Source: Halopiger goleimassiliensis
GTDB lineage: Archaea > Halobacteriota > Halobacteria > Halobacteriales > Natrialbaceae
NCBI RefSeq assembly: GCF_000455345.1
Contig: NZ_HG315690.1
Span: forward strand, 1,501,360 to 1,565,359
DNA: 64,000 nucleotides
Direction: 5' to 3'
Positions 8,103 through 16,880 of this stretch are shown in pieces (the first letter of the stretch is position 1; every line of letters starts with the position of its first letter). The notes below the pieces were generated by a model. That model made no database searches, had not been told where the DNA came from, and saw only the letters and a program-made list of their open reading frames with translations. The translations under genes were made by a program, and so were the position numbers.

Positions 8103-9482
8103 ATGGAACCGGTCACCGTCCCCAATCGCGACGCGCTTCAAGCGACCCCTGCCCACGCGGTGGCTCTCGACTGTCTCGTCAGCGGTATCGAGGCCGCCCA
8201 TCCTCGCCGACTGGTCGAGGAGCGCGTCTCGGTACGGGACGATACCCTCCGGATCGAGACCGTCGACGGAAACAGCACCGCGTACGACCTCGAGCGATAC
8301 GACGACGTCGTGGTCGTCGGCGGCGGAAACGCAGTGAGAGGGTTCGCCCGAGCGCTCGAGGACGCGCTCGACGATCGGCTGACCGGCGGCGCGGTAGTCA
8401 CCGACGATCTGGCGGCGACAGTCGAAGATGGAGTGAGCGACGAATCGGACGAGCGCATCGAGGTACTCCCGGGCGAGCACCCGGTTCCGACCGAGACGAA
8501 CGTCCGGAACACCCGGCGATTGCTCGAGGTCGCGGCCGACGTTAGCGCGGACGATCTCGTCGTCGCGGTCGTCACTGGCGGGGCGAGCGCGCTCCTCACG
8601 GCTCCCGCGCAGCCCCTCTCGCTGGCCAACCTCCGGTCGACGACCGAGGCGCTGCTGGGGAGCGGAGCACCGATCGACGAGATCAACGCCGTTCGGAAAC
8701 ACTGCAGCGCGATCAAAGGCGGGCGGCTGGCGGAGACGCTCGCGCCGGCGACCGTCTGTGCGCTCGTTCTGAGCGACGTCGTCGGCGACGACCCGAGCGT
8801 GATCGGGAGCGGCCCGACGGTCCCCGATCCGTCGACGTACGCCGACGCCCGGGCGGTTCTCGAGCGATACGATCTCGAGGTCCCCGACGCGGTCGAACGG
8901 CTACTCACGGACGGATCGACAGGTGACCGTCCCGAGACGCCCACGGCCGACGATTCGGCGTTCGATCGCGTGACGACCCACGTCGTCGGAAGTAATCGAA
9001 CGGCGCTCGAAGCGGCCCGCGAGACGGCGAGCGAGCGCGGATACGAACCGCTCGTCCTCTCCTCGCGCGTCCGGGGTGAGGCCCGCGAGGCTGCACTCAC
9101 GCACGTCGCCATCGCCGAGGAGTGTCGCGAAACCGCGACGCCGATCGAACCGCCGGCAGTGCTGCTCTCGGGTGGTGAGACGACCGTGGCTCTCGGCCCG
9201 TCGGCCGGCGAAGGTGGTCCGAACCAGGAGTTCGTGACGGCCGCCACGCTCGCGCTCGAGGCCGATCGGGTGGTCGTCTCGAGCGTCGATACGGACGGAA
9301 TCGACGGCTCGACGGATGCAGCCGGAGCGATCGCCGCCGGATCGACGCTGGACCCCGCGTCAGCCCGCGATGCCCTCGATCGCAACGACGTCGAACCACT
9401 GCTTGCGACCGCCGGTGCGCTCGTCCGGACCGGACCGACGGGGACGAACGTCAACGACCTACGCGTGATCGTCGTCGAGTAG
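8103..9482 (+). CDS. glycerate 2-kinase (DUF4147/MOFRL family)
   Basis: A 459-residue glycerate kinase of the class II (GckA/MOFRL) family, which phosphorylates D-glycerate to 2-phosphoglycerate with ATP. The N-terminal DUF4147 domain contains VVVGGGNAV, VVTGGASALL and a KGGRLAE stretch. The C-terminal MOFRL domain contains LLSGGETTVALG, GGPNQEFVTAA and SVDTDGIDGSTDAAGA, all family signatures. ATG 8103 is chosen because the upstream in-frame extension to 7956 reads through the SDR remnant. This enzyme feeds glycerate into lower glycolysis, and haloarchaea use glycerate kinase in glycerol and sugar breakdown. Its neighbours suggest a catabolic island. Confidence 0.9.
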   Translation: MEPVTVPNRDALQATPAHAVALDCLVSGIEAAHPRRLVEERVSVRDDTLRIETVDGNSTAYDLERYDDVVVVGGGNAVRGFARALEDALDDRLTGGAVVTDDLAATVEDGVSDESDERIEVLPGEHPVPTETNVRNTRRLLEVAADVSADDLVVAVVTGGASALLTAPAQPLSLANLRSTTEALLGSGAPIDEINAVRKHCSAIKGGRLAETLAPATVCALVLSDVVGDDPSVIGSGPTVPDPSTYADARAVLERYDLEVPDAVERLLTDGSTGDRPETPTADDSAFDRVTTHVVGSNRTALEAARETASERGYEPLVLSSRVRGEAREAALTHVAIAEECRETATPIEPPAVLLSGGETTVALGPSAGEGGPNQEFVTAATLALEADRVVVSSVDTDGIDGSTDAAGAIAAGSTLDPASARDALDRNDVEPLLATAGALVRTGPTGTNVNDLRVIVVE

Positions 9483-9657
9483 TTCAGGGTTCACGGTGCC
9501 CGATTAGTATCCGAATTAGAACCATATTCAGATATTATCATATATGGTATATCTTCTGCGCTGTTTCTCGGACGCCGAGGTTCCGGCTCGGGACGAGTCG
9601 ACAGTTGGTCGGCCGTTACGGCCGTATTCCTGTAAACGGTCTTCTTCAGGCGGAATC

Positions 9658-9666
9658 TTTTTTACG
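9658..9666 (+). promoter_or_regulatory. TATA-like element for rdfA
   Basis: A T-rich TTTTTTACG element is centred about 27 bases before the GTG start at 9690, the spacing of a leaderless haloarchaeal promoter. A TTCCTGTAAACGGTC string (9627-9641) just upstream resembles the inverted-repeat arm near 2317. Confidence 0.45.
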
Positions 9667-9689
9667 ACCAGTCGGGTACGTTCAGTTCA

Positions 9690-10331
9690 GTGAGCGAACG
9701 TAGTACGGAGTCGACGGGTGAACCGTCGTGCGGATGCAAAGTCGGTCGGGTGGCCGGCGAGTACGACCTCACCGGTCTGGACGAGGAACTGGTCACCTAC
9801 TGGACCGACCAGTCCGAGGACCGATACAGCACCCGTGATCTCGCCGCTCACGTCAACCAGCGCATCCTCGAGTCGGCGCTCGTGGAGGCCGGCCTCCAGT
9901 ACCGGGACGGCGAGGTCGAGAACACCTACCGGTTGCTCACCGACGACGACGTCAGCAGCGGGACCCGCGTCCAGACGCGCAAAGAACTCGAGCGCGACGG
10001 CGTGCCCGTCGAGGACATCGAGAGCGACTTCGTCTCCCACCAGACCGTCTACAACCACCTGACCGCCTGTCTCGAGGCATCGCTCGAGTCGCCCAGCGAC
10101 GAGGAGCGCATCGAACGCAGCCGGGACAAACTGGGGGCGCTCCGTAATCGGACGAGCGCGGTGACAGCCGATACGATCGAACAGCTCGATCGCAACGACG
10201 TCCTCGAGATCGGCGAGTTCGACGTCCTCGTCGACGTCACCGTGACCTGCAAGGACTGCCGCCAGCAGTACACCGTCCGCGACCTGCTCGAGCAAGGCGG
10301 CTGTGACTGCGAGTCCGTCGCCGACGACTGA
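9690..10331 (+). CDS. rdfA: rod-determining factor RdfA family protein
   Basis: A 213-residue soluble protein matching the haloarchaeal RdfA family, named for a Haloferax volcanii factor needed for rod shape. Recognised features are KVGRVAGEYDL near the N-terminus, the very conserved GEVENTYRLLTDDDVSSGTR block (about 74-93) and the C-terminal FDVLVDVTVTCKDC. The last block has paired cysteines (CKDC, and C-D-C near the end) that could form a zinc site. An extra CGC near the N-terminus is unusual. Translation starts at GTG 9690, supported by a TATA-like element 27 bases upstream. Family assignment is from memory of the motifs. Haloarchaea often carry several paralogues, so its role in shape here is inferred. 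Confidence 0.75.
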   Translation: MSERSTESTGEPSCGCKVGRVAGEYDLTGLDEELVTYWTDQSEDRYSTRDLAAHVNQRILESALVEAGLQYRDGEVENTYRLLTDDDVSSGTRVQTRKELERDGVPVEDIESDFVSHQTVYNHLTACLEASLESPSDEERIERSRDKLGALRNRTSAVTADTIEQLDRNDVLEIGEFDVLVDVTVTCKDCRQQYTVRDLLEQGGCDCESVADD

Positions 10332-10585
10332 GGCCGGTTCTCGTCGCCGTACCGACGTAGTTGGATCCAGATTATTTCGTCCAACCGGTCGTGTCGATGT
10401 CCCCGGAGAGGCGAGTGTGGGTTCTTCTCCGCTTTCCGGAGGCCCATGGCGAGCGTGAGCTATCGGATTTGAATGATATATTCCAGATAGACAAAAGGTG
10501 GGTGGGGGCGGTTCGATGGTTCTCGGCCACCGGTAAAACGCCGGTCCGGCCCGGACGGCTAGCAATCGACGGGGTTGTGTCGGAG

Positions 10586-11665
10586 TCACTCGATCGGGAA
10601 CCGCAACAGGGCACCGATGCCGTCGAACGCCTCGGCAAACCGGTCGCCGCCGGGGAAGTCGTCCGGGACGACGACCGTCTCCCCGCCCTGCTCGACGGCC
10701 CGGTCGCCGAACCGCTGGAGCTGTCGGCCCTCGAGCGCGGTCGAGAGCAACAGCGTCTCCACGGCGTCGTACTCGAGGGCGTCGTCGACCTCGTCCGTAC
10801 CGTACGCGACGGGACGATCGTCGTCGCGCACCACGTCGAAAAACGACGAGAGCGTCTCGCGAGCGTCGCGTCGGTCCCGCTCTGCGAGCGCGGACTCGCC
10901 CTTCCGCGCCAGTTGTCGGAGGCCCTGTTCGCTCGCGTACTCGACCGCGAACGTGTCGACGATGCGATCCTCGAGTTCGTGATCGAGGTCGGCCTCGTCG
11001 CGAAAGCGTTCGATCGTTCCGGTAGTGCCGCCGAACAACACGCTGTCGACGGGATCGTCGTCCAGAAACTCGAGCGCGGCGCGTTCGGCTACCTCGTCGA
11101 AGAACTCGCGTTTCTGTCGTTCGCGGTCCCGCTCGAATCGCTCGGCGGACTGTCCGCCGGCGCTGGATTTTCCCGGCACGTCGCTGTCGAACGTGTCGAT
11201 CGGATCGACGCCTTCGTCGGTGAGTCGCCCGATCGCCGCGCCGCCGCGTTCGACCACCAGCAGGCCGTGCGTCGACGCGGGTTCGGTGACGCCCTCGAGC
11301 GGGTCGAGGTCGAACTCGTTGGCGTGTTCGTACCGTTCCGCCTCGATCGGCGCGGGGAGGTCGTCGAACGTCGCCGTGAGCAAGTCGCCGTCGACGACGC
11401 CGGCGTAGATCGCCAGTCCGTCCTCGGGTATCTCGTCGTACTCGTTCAACGCCTGTCGCGTCGCCTCGAGCGCATCGGTCAGGGGCTCCGGCGCGGTGCT
11501 CTCGTCGAGTTGCGTCGCCTCCGCGTAGTCGGTTTCGACGGGCTGGCGGGCCGCGCCGATCGATTCCTCCGGCGGGACGGTCCGGGTGACGAGTACGTCC
11601 CGGTCCGCGTCGGCGTTCGCGAGTCGGTCGAGACGGTCGTGTAGTTCGTATTCCTCGAACGTCAT
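10586..11665 (-). CDS. Vms1/Ankzf1-like (VLRF1) peptidyl-tRNA hydrolase
   Basis: A 359-residue relative of archaeal release factor aRF1. The catalytic loop motif GGQ is at residues 170-172 in GKSSAGGQSAERFERDRE, the part that triggers peptidyl-tRNA hydrolysis. The following eRF1 domains are recognisable (LFGGTTGTIERF, RKGESALAERDRRDA, YDAVETLLLSTALEG). The protein is shorter than aRF1 (about 415), and I see no NIKS-type stop-codon-reading motif in its N-terminal 80 residues. That fits the Vms1-like release factor clade, which frees nascent chains from stalled ribosomes rather than reading stop codons. ATG 11665 begins the homologous part; the frame is open far upstream by chance. It is divergent from hemG. 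Confidence 0.78.
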   Translation of the reverse strand: MTFEEYELHDRLDRLANADADRDVLVTRTVPPEESIGAARQPVETDYAEATQLDESTAPEPLTDALEATRQALNEYDEIPEDGLAIYAGVVDGDLLTATFDDLPAPIEAERYEHANEFDLDPLEGVTEPASTHGLLVVERGGAAIGRLTDEGVDPIDTFDSDVPGKSSAGGQSAERFERDRERQKREFFDEVAERAALEFLDDDPVDSVLFGGTTGTIERFRDEADLDHELEDRIVDTFAVEYASEQGLRQLARKGESALAERDRRDARETLSSFFDVVRDDDRPVAYGTDEVDDALEYDAVETLLLSTALEGRQLQRFGDRAVEQGGETVVVPDDFPGGDRFAEAFDGIGALLRFPIE

Positions 11666-11864
11666 GGAGAATCGTTGGTGGCACGTGGACCACCGGTTCG
11701 GCTTCGTCCATCGTTGGCCGACGAGGAGGGAGAGGTGCCGGCCGGCGTGGTCAAGGCGGTCGAGGTGCGCGAACGCGAGCCTGGCTCGAGAACCACACCC
11801 CGTAGCGGCAATCCCATCGCCGTGACGACACAGTGAAATGCGTCCGATCGAAACCATCGGAGAG

Positions 11865-13142
11865 ATGAGAGTTGGCGTCGTGGGGGCCGGGATCTCCGGC
11901 CTGTCACTCGTACACGCGCTCGCGGACCGGGACGTAGACGTCGTCGGGTTCGAGGCGCGGGCGGAACCGGGCGGTATCATGCGGAGTCGACGGGTGGACG
12001 GCCGGACCGTCGAACTCGGGCCACAGCGACTGCGACTGACGCCCGGACTCGAGTCGATGGTGACCGACCTCGGACTCGAGGATCGGCTCCGAACCGGCGA
12101 CGACGACCAGCCGATCTACATCTACCACGACGAGTCGCTACACGTCGCGCCGCTGTCCGTCCGCGAGGCGCTGACGACCGACCTGCTCTCCCTGCGGGGA
12201 AAGCTCCGCATCCTCCTCGAGCCGCTGTACGGGCCGCCGAAGCCGGACGAAACCGTCGACGAGTACCTCACCCGAAAGTTCGGACGGCAGGCCGCACGCC
12301 GCTATCTCGGCCCGTTGTACAGCGGCCTCTACGGCACCCATCCGGACGACATGCTCGTCGAGTACTCGCTCGGACGAGCCCTGGAGAAGGCCGGCATCGA
12401 TCGGAGCGTTCTCCTGTGGGTTGCCAGGAAACTCCTCTCCGGCCGGGAGACGCCCCCGATCGTGACCTTCGAGGACGGCCTCGGCGAGCTATCCACGGCG
12501 CTGTACGAGGCCCACAGCGACGCCGTCCGGCTCGAGACGCCGGTCGAATCGATCCACGAGACCGACGACGGCTACGAACTCCGGACCCCGGAGGACAGCG
12601 AACGCGTCGACGAGGTCGTCCTGACGACGCCGGCCGAAACCTGTGCCGACCTGCTCGAGCCGGTCGACGCGGACCTCGAGTCGGTGCTGCGACGGTTCAC
12701 CTACAACCCGATCGGGATGGTGTACCTCGACTCCGGGTTCGACGGCGAGGGCATCGGGACGCTCGTCCCGCCGGGGTCCGACGTTCGGATCAGCGGCCTC
12801 ACCTGGAACGCGAGTTTCCTCGGGCGGGAGCGCCTTTACACCTGCTACGTCGATCCCGGCACGTATCCGGAGATGGAGTCGAGCACGGACGAGGAACTCG
12901 GCGACGTCGCGGCCGCCGAGTTCGAGCGGATCACGGGGGCGTCGGCGACGCCGATCCACGTCCACCGGTGGGATCCGGGCATGCCGGCCTACGATCGGTC
13001 CTGGACGGCGATGGACGACCTCGAGCCGCCGGCGGGCGTCCACTTCTGTACGAACTTCGTCGACCGGCCGGGGATTCCCGGGCGCATCCGCAGCGCGAGG
13101 CGACTCGCCGACGAACTGGCCGACAGATCGACCGGAAAATAA
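11865..13142 (+). CDS. hemG: protoporphyrinogen/coproporphyrinogen oxidase
   Basis: A 425-residue FAD-dependent oxidase of the HemY/PgoX type in the amine-oxidase superfamily. The N-terminal dinucleotide-binding motif is VGVVGAGISGLSLV (residues 3-16). A glutamate binding the FAD ribose follows in GFEARAEPGG. The substrate-domain text RYLGPLYSGLYGTHPDDM and the C-terminal IPGRIRSARRLADEL are family hallmarks. It oxidises protoporphyrinogen IX or coproporphyrinogen III late in haem synthesis. hemH lies 108 bases downstream on the same strand and hemE nearby on the other. An in-frame ATG at 11838 is possible, but 11865 places the glycine motif at the usual distance. Which porphyrinogen it uses depends on whether the cell follows the protoporphyrin or coproporphyrin branch. 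Confidence 0.87.
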   Translation: MRVGVVGAGISGLSLVHALADRDVDVVGFEARAEPGGIMRSRRVDGRTVELGPQRLRLTPGLESMVTDLGLEDRLRTGDDDQPIYIYHDESLHVAPLSVREALTTDLLSLRGKLRILLEPLYGPPKPDETVDEYLTRKFGRQAARRYLGPLYSGLYGTHPDDMLVEYSLGRALEKAGIDRSVLLWVARKLLSGRETPPIVTFEDGLGELSTALYEAHSDAVRLETPVESIHETDDGYELRTPEDSERVDEVVLTTPAETCADLLEPVDADLESVLRRFTYNPIGMVYLDSGFDGEGIGTLVPPGSDVRISGLTWNASFLGRERLYTCYVDPGTYPEMESSTDEELGDVAAAEFERITGASATPIHVHRWDPGMPAYDRSWTAMDDLEPPAGVHFCTNFVDRPGIPGRIRSARRLADELADRSTGK

Positions 13143-13250
13143 CCTGGACGCGTTCAGCCGGGTGCCGAACGCGTTCGTCTCCGTCGGCGGGCGACGCGGG
13201 CGACTGCCGGCTTCGAAGTTCCTATACCGGGCCTGTCCTAACGGCCGCGT

Positions 13251-14312
13251 ATGGACACTGGGATCGTGCTCTTGAACTTCGGCGAGCCGTCCGAACCCGA
13301 CCGGGACGTCGTCTTCGAGTACCTCACGCGCATCTTCTTCGACAACGCAGACCTCGAGGAGGCCGAGTCCGAGGAGGCCGCCTGGGAACGGTCCGAAGAA
13401 CTCGCACGTCGCCGACTCCCCGGACTCATGGAGGAGTACGAGGAGATCGGCGGCTCGCCGCTGCAGGAGCAGGCCGACGCGCAGGCGGCCGCGCTCGAGG
13501 AACGACTCGCCGAACGCGGCCACGATGTCGAGATCTACCGGGCCATGCAGTTCATGGAACCGCTGATCCCCGACGTGGCCGAGGAACTGGCCGCCGACGG
13601 CATCGAGTCGGTGATCGCCGTCCCGATCTACCCGCTCTGTGGCCCCTCGACGACGGTCGCCTCGATCGATTCCCTCGAGTCGGCGATCGAGGACGTCGAG
13701 GGCTACGATCCGGATATGACGGCGATCACGGGGTGGCACCGCGTCCCCGCCTACAACCGCATCCGGGCCGAGACGATCTCCGAGTTCGTCGAGGCGGAGG
13801 GCGTCGACCTCGACGATCCCGACACCGCCTTCGTCTTCTCGGCTCACGGTACCCCCAAGAAGTACCTCGAGGAGGGGAGCCGCTACGACCAGTACGTCGA
13901 GGAACACGCGGCCGCCATCGCGAGCATCGTCGGCATCGACGACTACGAGATCGGCTACCAGAACCACGCCAACCGCGGCATCGAGTGGACCGAACCCGAC
14001 ACGGAGGACGTCGTCGAGGGGCTCGAGGGCGAGGCCGAGCGCGTCGTCGTCGAGCCGATGAGCTTCATGCACGAACAGTCGGAGACGCTGGTCGAACTCG
14101 ACGTCGACCTCCGCGAGGACGCCGAGGCGGTCGGCCTCGACCTTCACCGGGTGCCCGTTCCCCACGACGATCCCCGGTTCCCGACGCTGCTCGCCGACAC
14201 CGTCGAGCCGTTCCTCTCGGGTTTCGAACCCTCCTACTACCAGCTTCGGCCGTGTCAGTGCCGGGACGAACCGGGTACGTACTGTTACAACGCCGGATTG
14301 CCGCCACAGTGA
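13251..14312 (+). CDS. hemH: ferrochelatase
   Basis: A 353-residue ferrochelatase, which inserts Fe2+ into a porphyrin to make haem or coprohaem. The N-terminal GIVLLNFGEPSEP, the central IPDVAEELAADGIESV...VPIYPLCGPSTT, the FSAHGTP catalytic histidine stretch and the IEWTEPDTEDV acid patch are all family features. The protein has only four cysteines: C130 after IYPL, and C335, C337 and C345 in the C-terminal tail. This one-plus-three arrangement resembles ferrochelatases that hold a [2Fe-2S] cluster. The gene follows hemG in the same direction and converges with hemE 26 bases away. Confidence 0.93.
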   Translation: MDTGIVLLNFGEPSEPDRDVVFEYLTRIFFDNADLEEAESEEAAWERSEELARRRLPGLMEEYEEIGGSPLQEQADAQAAALEERLAERGHDVEIYRAMQFMEPLIPDVAEELAADGIESVIAVPIYPLCGPSTTVASIDSLESAIEDVEGYDPDMTAITGWHRVPAYNRIRAETISEFVEAEGVDLDDPDTAFVFSAHGTPKKYLEEGSRYDQYVEEHAAAIASIVGIDDYEIGYQNHANRGIEWTEPDTEDVVEGLEGEAERVVVEPMSFMHEQSETLVELDVDLREDAEAVGLDLHRVPVPHDDPRFPTLLADTVEPFLSGFEPSYYQLRPCQCRDEPGTYCYNAGLPPQ

Positions 14313-14338
14313 GGCGGCGCGAGTAGACGCGACTCGGT

Positions 14339-15343
14339 TCAGGCGGCGTCCTTCGCCGCCTCGAAGAACGCCTCGACGTTTTCGACGGGCGTGTTCCGAT
14401 CGACGCCGTGGCCGAGGTTGAGGATGTGGCCCTCGGAGCCGCCGGCTTCGACGACGGCTCGAGTGCGCTCTCTGACGGTCTCGGGATCGCCGTAGAGGAG
14501 CGCCGGGTCGAGGTTCCCCTGGATCGCGACGTCGCCGAGTTCTTCGCGGGCGGCCTCGAGGTCGACCGTCCAGTCAAGCGCCACGACGTCTGCGCCCGTC
14601 TCCTCGAGCAGTGCGAGGTTACCGCTGACGTTGCGGACGAAGACGATGGTCGGCACGTCGACGGCGTCGACGATCTCCCGGTGGAGCGGCAGGAGGAACT
14701 CGCGGTAGTCCGCGGGCGAGAGCAGGCCGGCGTACGTATCGAACAACTGTATCGCGTCGGCCCCCGACTCGACCTGGTACGTGACGTAGTCGACGACGAC
14801 GTCGGTGAACGCCCGCAACAGCCGTCGGAACGCCTCGGGGTGTTCCGCCCGGAGCCGACGGACCGCCATGAACGATCGGGACGGCGTCCCCTCGCAGACG
14901 TACGCCGAGAGGGTGAAGGGGCCGCCAGTGAACCCGAGGACGGCCGCCTCCGAGCCGAGCTCCGCCGAGAGGCGCTCGAGCAGTTCGCCGACGTAGGGGA
15001 GTTCCTCGGCGACCGGCTGGTGTTCCCGGTGGGTATCGGCTGGCGACTCGACCGGGTTCTCCACGACCGGGCCGACTCCGGACTCGAGGTGATAGGAGAA
15101 ACCCAGCGGCTCGAGCACCGTCAGGATGTCAGAGTACATGACGACGCCGTCCGGCGCGAACCGCTCGTAGGGCTGGAGGCTGATCTCGGCAGCGACCGAC
15201 GGCGTCGAGATCGCCTCGAGAAACGAGTACTCCTCCCGAAGCTCCCGATACTCCGGGAGATAGCGCCCCGCCTGTCGCATCATCCACACCGGGGGCCGAT
15301 CGGTTCGCTCCCCGCGCGCCGCCCGGAGGAATCGGTCTTTCAT
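14339..15343 (-). CDS. hemE: uroporphyrinogen decarboxylase
   Basis: A 334-residue HemE, which removes four carboxylates from uroporphyrinogen III to give coproporphyrinogen III. The N-terminal PPVWMMRQAGRYLPEYRELR signature (about 17-36) is diagnostic, and GFTGGPFTLSAYVCEG and DWTVDLEAAREELG follow. The ATG at 15343 gives a normal length; the frame runs upstream to 15415 without homology. It converges with hemH and lies 90 bases downstream of the HD-domain gene on the same strand. With hemH and the oxidase it makes the window rich in late haem genes. Haem synthesis from siroheme would not need these three, so the cell probably makes haem via coproporphyrinogen. Confidence 0.95.
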   Translation of the reverse strand: MKDRFLRAARGERTDRPPVWMMRQAGRYLPEYRELREEYSFLEAISTPSVAAEISLQPYERFAPDGVVMYSDILTVLEPLGFSYHLESGVGPVVENPVESPADTHREHQPVAEELPYVGELLERLSAELGSEAAVLGFTGGPFTLSAYVCEGTPSRSFMAVRRLRAEHPEAFRRLLRAFTDVVVDYVTYQVESGADAIQLFDTYAGLLSPADYREFLLPLHREIVDAVDVPTIVFVRNVSGNLALLEETGADVVALDWTVDLEAAREELGDVAIQGNLDPALLYGDPETVRERTRAVVEAGGSEGHILNLGHGVDRNTPVENVEAFFEAAKDAA

Positions 15344-15433
15344 ACCGCCGGATTGCCATCCGAGCGGCCTAATTGTTGTGAAAGGAGCACGGACGACGGG
15401 TGCCGCGTCCCGCACGTGTTCGGCGGCCGTCGC

Positions 15434-16672
15434 TCACGCCGAGTCGACGAACTCGTCGAGCGTCGCGTCGAGTCCGTTTCGGACCTCGCTGACCAGCGCG
15501 CCGTCGATGTCGAGGCCGAGCACCGATACCGCCGCGCGGCCGACGCGCTCGCGCATCTCGGCCGGCGAGTAGACGCCAAGCCGCCACTGGGAGTACTGGG
15601 CCGCTCGCAGCGCGCCGACCAGCGGCGACTGCTGGTCGAGTCGGCGGATCTCGCCGTTGACCATCACTCGCGAGGTCGACTCCTTCATGGACGGCCGACT
15701 CGGCACGTCGACGATCACGCACTCGGGATCGACCTCCGCTCGGGCGGCGATCTCGCGTTCGAACTCGCGGATCGCCTCGTGGTCCGACTCGATGATTCCG
15801 CCGGGAACGTCGTCGATCTCGGCCCAGACCGCGCGCTTGTAGAGGTCGCGCTGATCCAGCCGCCGGGAGAACTCCGCGGTCGCCTCGCTCGAGCGCAGCG
15901 CGACGGTGAGATCGGCGTCGTCCATCCGCTGGAGCGTCGCCGCGTCCACGTCGTTGTCGGACGACTCGAGCAGGCGCTCGGCGGCCCGACGGAGCATCGC
16001 CTTGCTGATCCGGGCGACGCTGTGGCTGTAGACCGTCGGGTTCATCAGCGCCCGGGCGACGAGCAGGCTCTCGGCCGTCTGGACGTTGCCCTCGGTGAGG
16101 ACCAGTTCGCCGTCCGTGAAGGTCAGTTCGCGGACCAGCCGGCCGGTGTCGATCGTCCCGTAAGGAACGCCGGTGTGGTGGGCGTCCCGAACCAGGTAGT
16201 CCATCCGGTCGACGTCGAGTTCGCCCGAGACGAGCTGGCCGAACCGGCCGTCGCCGGCCACCAGATCCGCTACGGCCGCCGGCTCGATGTCGTGGTCGCG
16301 CAACACCTCGCCGACCGTCCCCTCAGCGAGGAGGTCGTGGACGTCGTCGTGATAGCGGCCGGTACGGCGGTAGGTCAGCGACTCGAGATTGTGACTGAAG
16401 GGGCCGTGTCCGATGTCGTGGAGGATGGCAGCCGCCTGCACGCGATCGGCCTGTTTCCCCTCCACGCCGAGGTGCTCGAGGGCGCGACAGGCCAGGTGAT
16501 AGACGCCGAGGCTGTGTTCGAACCGCGTGTGGTTCGCCGACGGATAGACGAGCGAGGCGGTCCCCAGCTGGCTGATCCGCCGCAGCCGCTGGAGTTCGGG
16601 CGTGTCGACCAGGTCGCGGGCGACCCCCTCGACCTGGATGTGGTCGTGCACGCTGTCCTTGATGACCTTCAT
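15434..16672 (-). CDS. HD superfamily phosphohydrolase (dNTPase-like)
   Basis: A 412-residue HD-domain protein related to the dNTP triphosphohydrolase/SAMHD1 group. Metal ligands are visible as H53 in HTRFEHSLG, H85/D86 in LHDIGHGPFSH, and an aspartate in ELDVDRMDYLVRDAHHTG. The N-terminal IKDSVHDHIQVEG is typical of this archaeal/bacterial group. The start ATG at 16672 has no competing upstream codon. The family includes both dNTPases and proteins of unknown substrate, so the exact reaction is open. It is followed on the same strand by hemE with a 90-base gap, probably a chance neighbour. Confidence 0.88.
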   Translation of the reverse strand: MKVIKDSVHDHIQVEGVARDLVDTPELQRLRRISQLGTASLVYPSANHTRFEHSLGVYHLACRALEHLGVEGKQADRVQAAAILHDIGHGPFSHNLESLTYRRTGRYHDDVHDLLAEGTVGEVLRDHDIEPAAVADLVAGDGRFGQLVSGELDVDRMDYLVRDAHHTGVPYGTIDTGRLVRELTFTDGELVLTEGNVQTAESLLVARALMNPTVYSHSVARISKAMLRRAAERLLESSDNDVDAATLQRMDDADLTVALRSSEATAEFSRRLDQRDLYKRAVWAEIDDVPGGIIESDHEAIREFEREIAARAEVDPECVIVDVPSRPSMKESTSRVMVNGEIRRLDQQSPLVGALRAAQYSQWRLGVYSPAEMRERVGRAAVSVLGLDIDGALVSEVRNGLDATLDEFVDSA

Positions 16673-16784
16673 ACCCGGTCTTCGGCCGGTTCCTACAAAA
16701 ACCGTCGGATGCTCGAGACGTTTCGGCCCGCGACGGGGCTCGAGCGATCGGTACGGCTTTCACCGCCGAATTCGAAGGTCGAAT

Positions 16785-16880
16785 ATGGTCGCACCCTGGT
16801 GGATGACGGTCGGGCTGTTCGCCGTCGTCATCCTCTGTCTGATCGCGTTGCTGTACATCTCGACCCAGTGGGAGGAGTGA
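16785..16880 (+). CDS. 31-residue single-span membrane microprotein
   Basis: A 31-codon frame from ATG 16785 encodes one hydrophobic helix (about residues 7-25: MTVGLFAVVILCLIALLYI) with an acidic QWEE tail. The composition is strikingly membrane-like for a random frame in GC-rich DNA, which supports a real product. It is divergent from the HD gene. I do not recognise the family; such single-helix proteins often accompany respiratory or transport complexes, but nothing here shows that. Confidence 0.5.
   Translation: MVAPWWMTVGLFAVVILCLIALLYISTQWEE

Noticed and set aside
9687-11711. 674-codon minus-strand open frame
   Set aside because: Runs opposite rdfA and beside the release-factor frame and has arginine-rich shadow composition.
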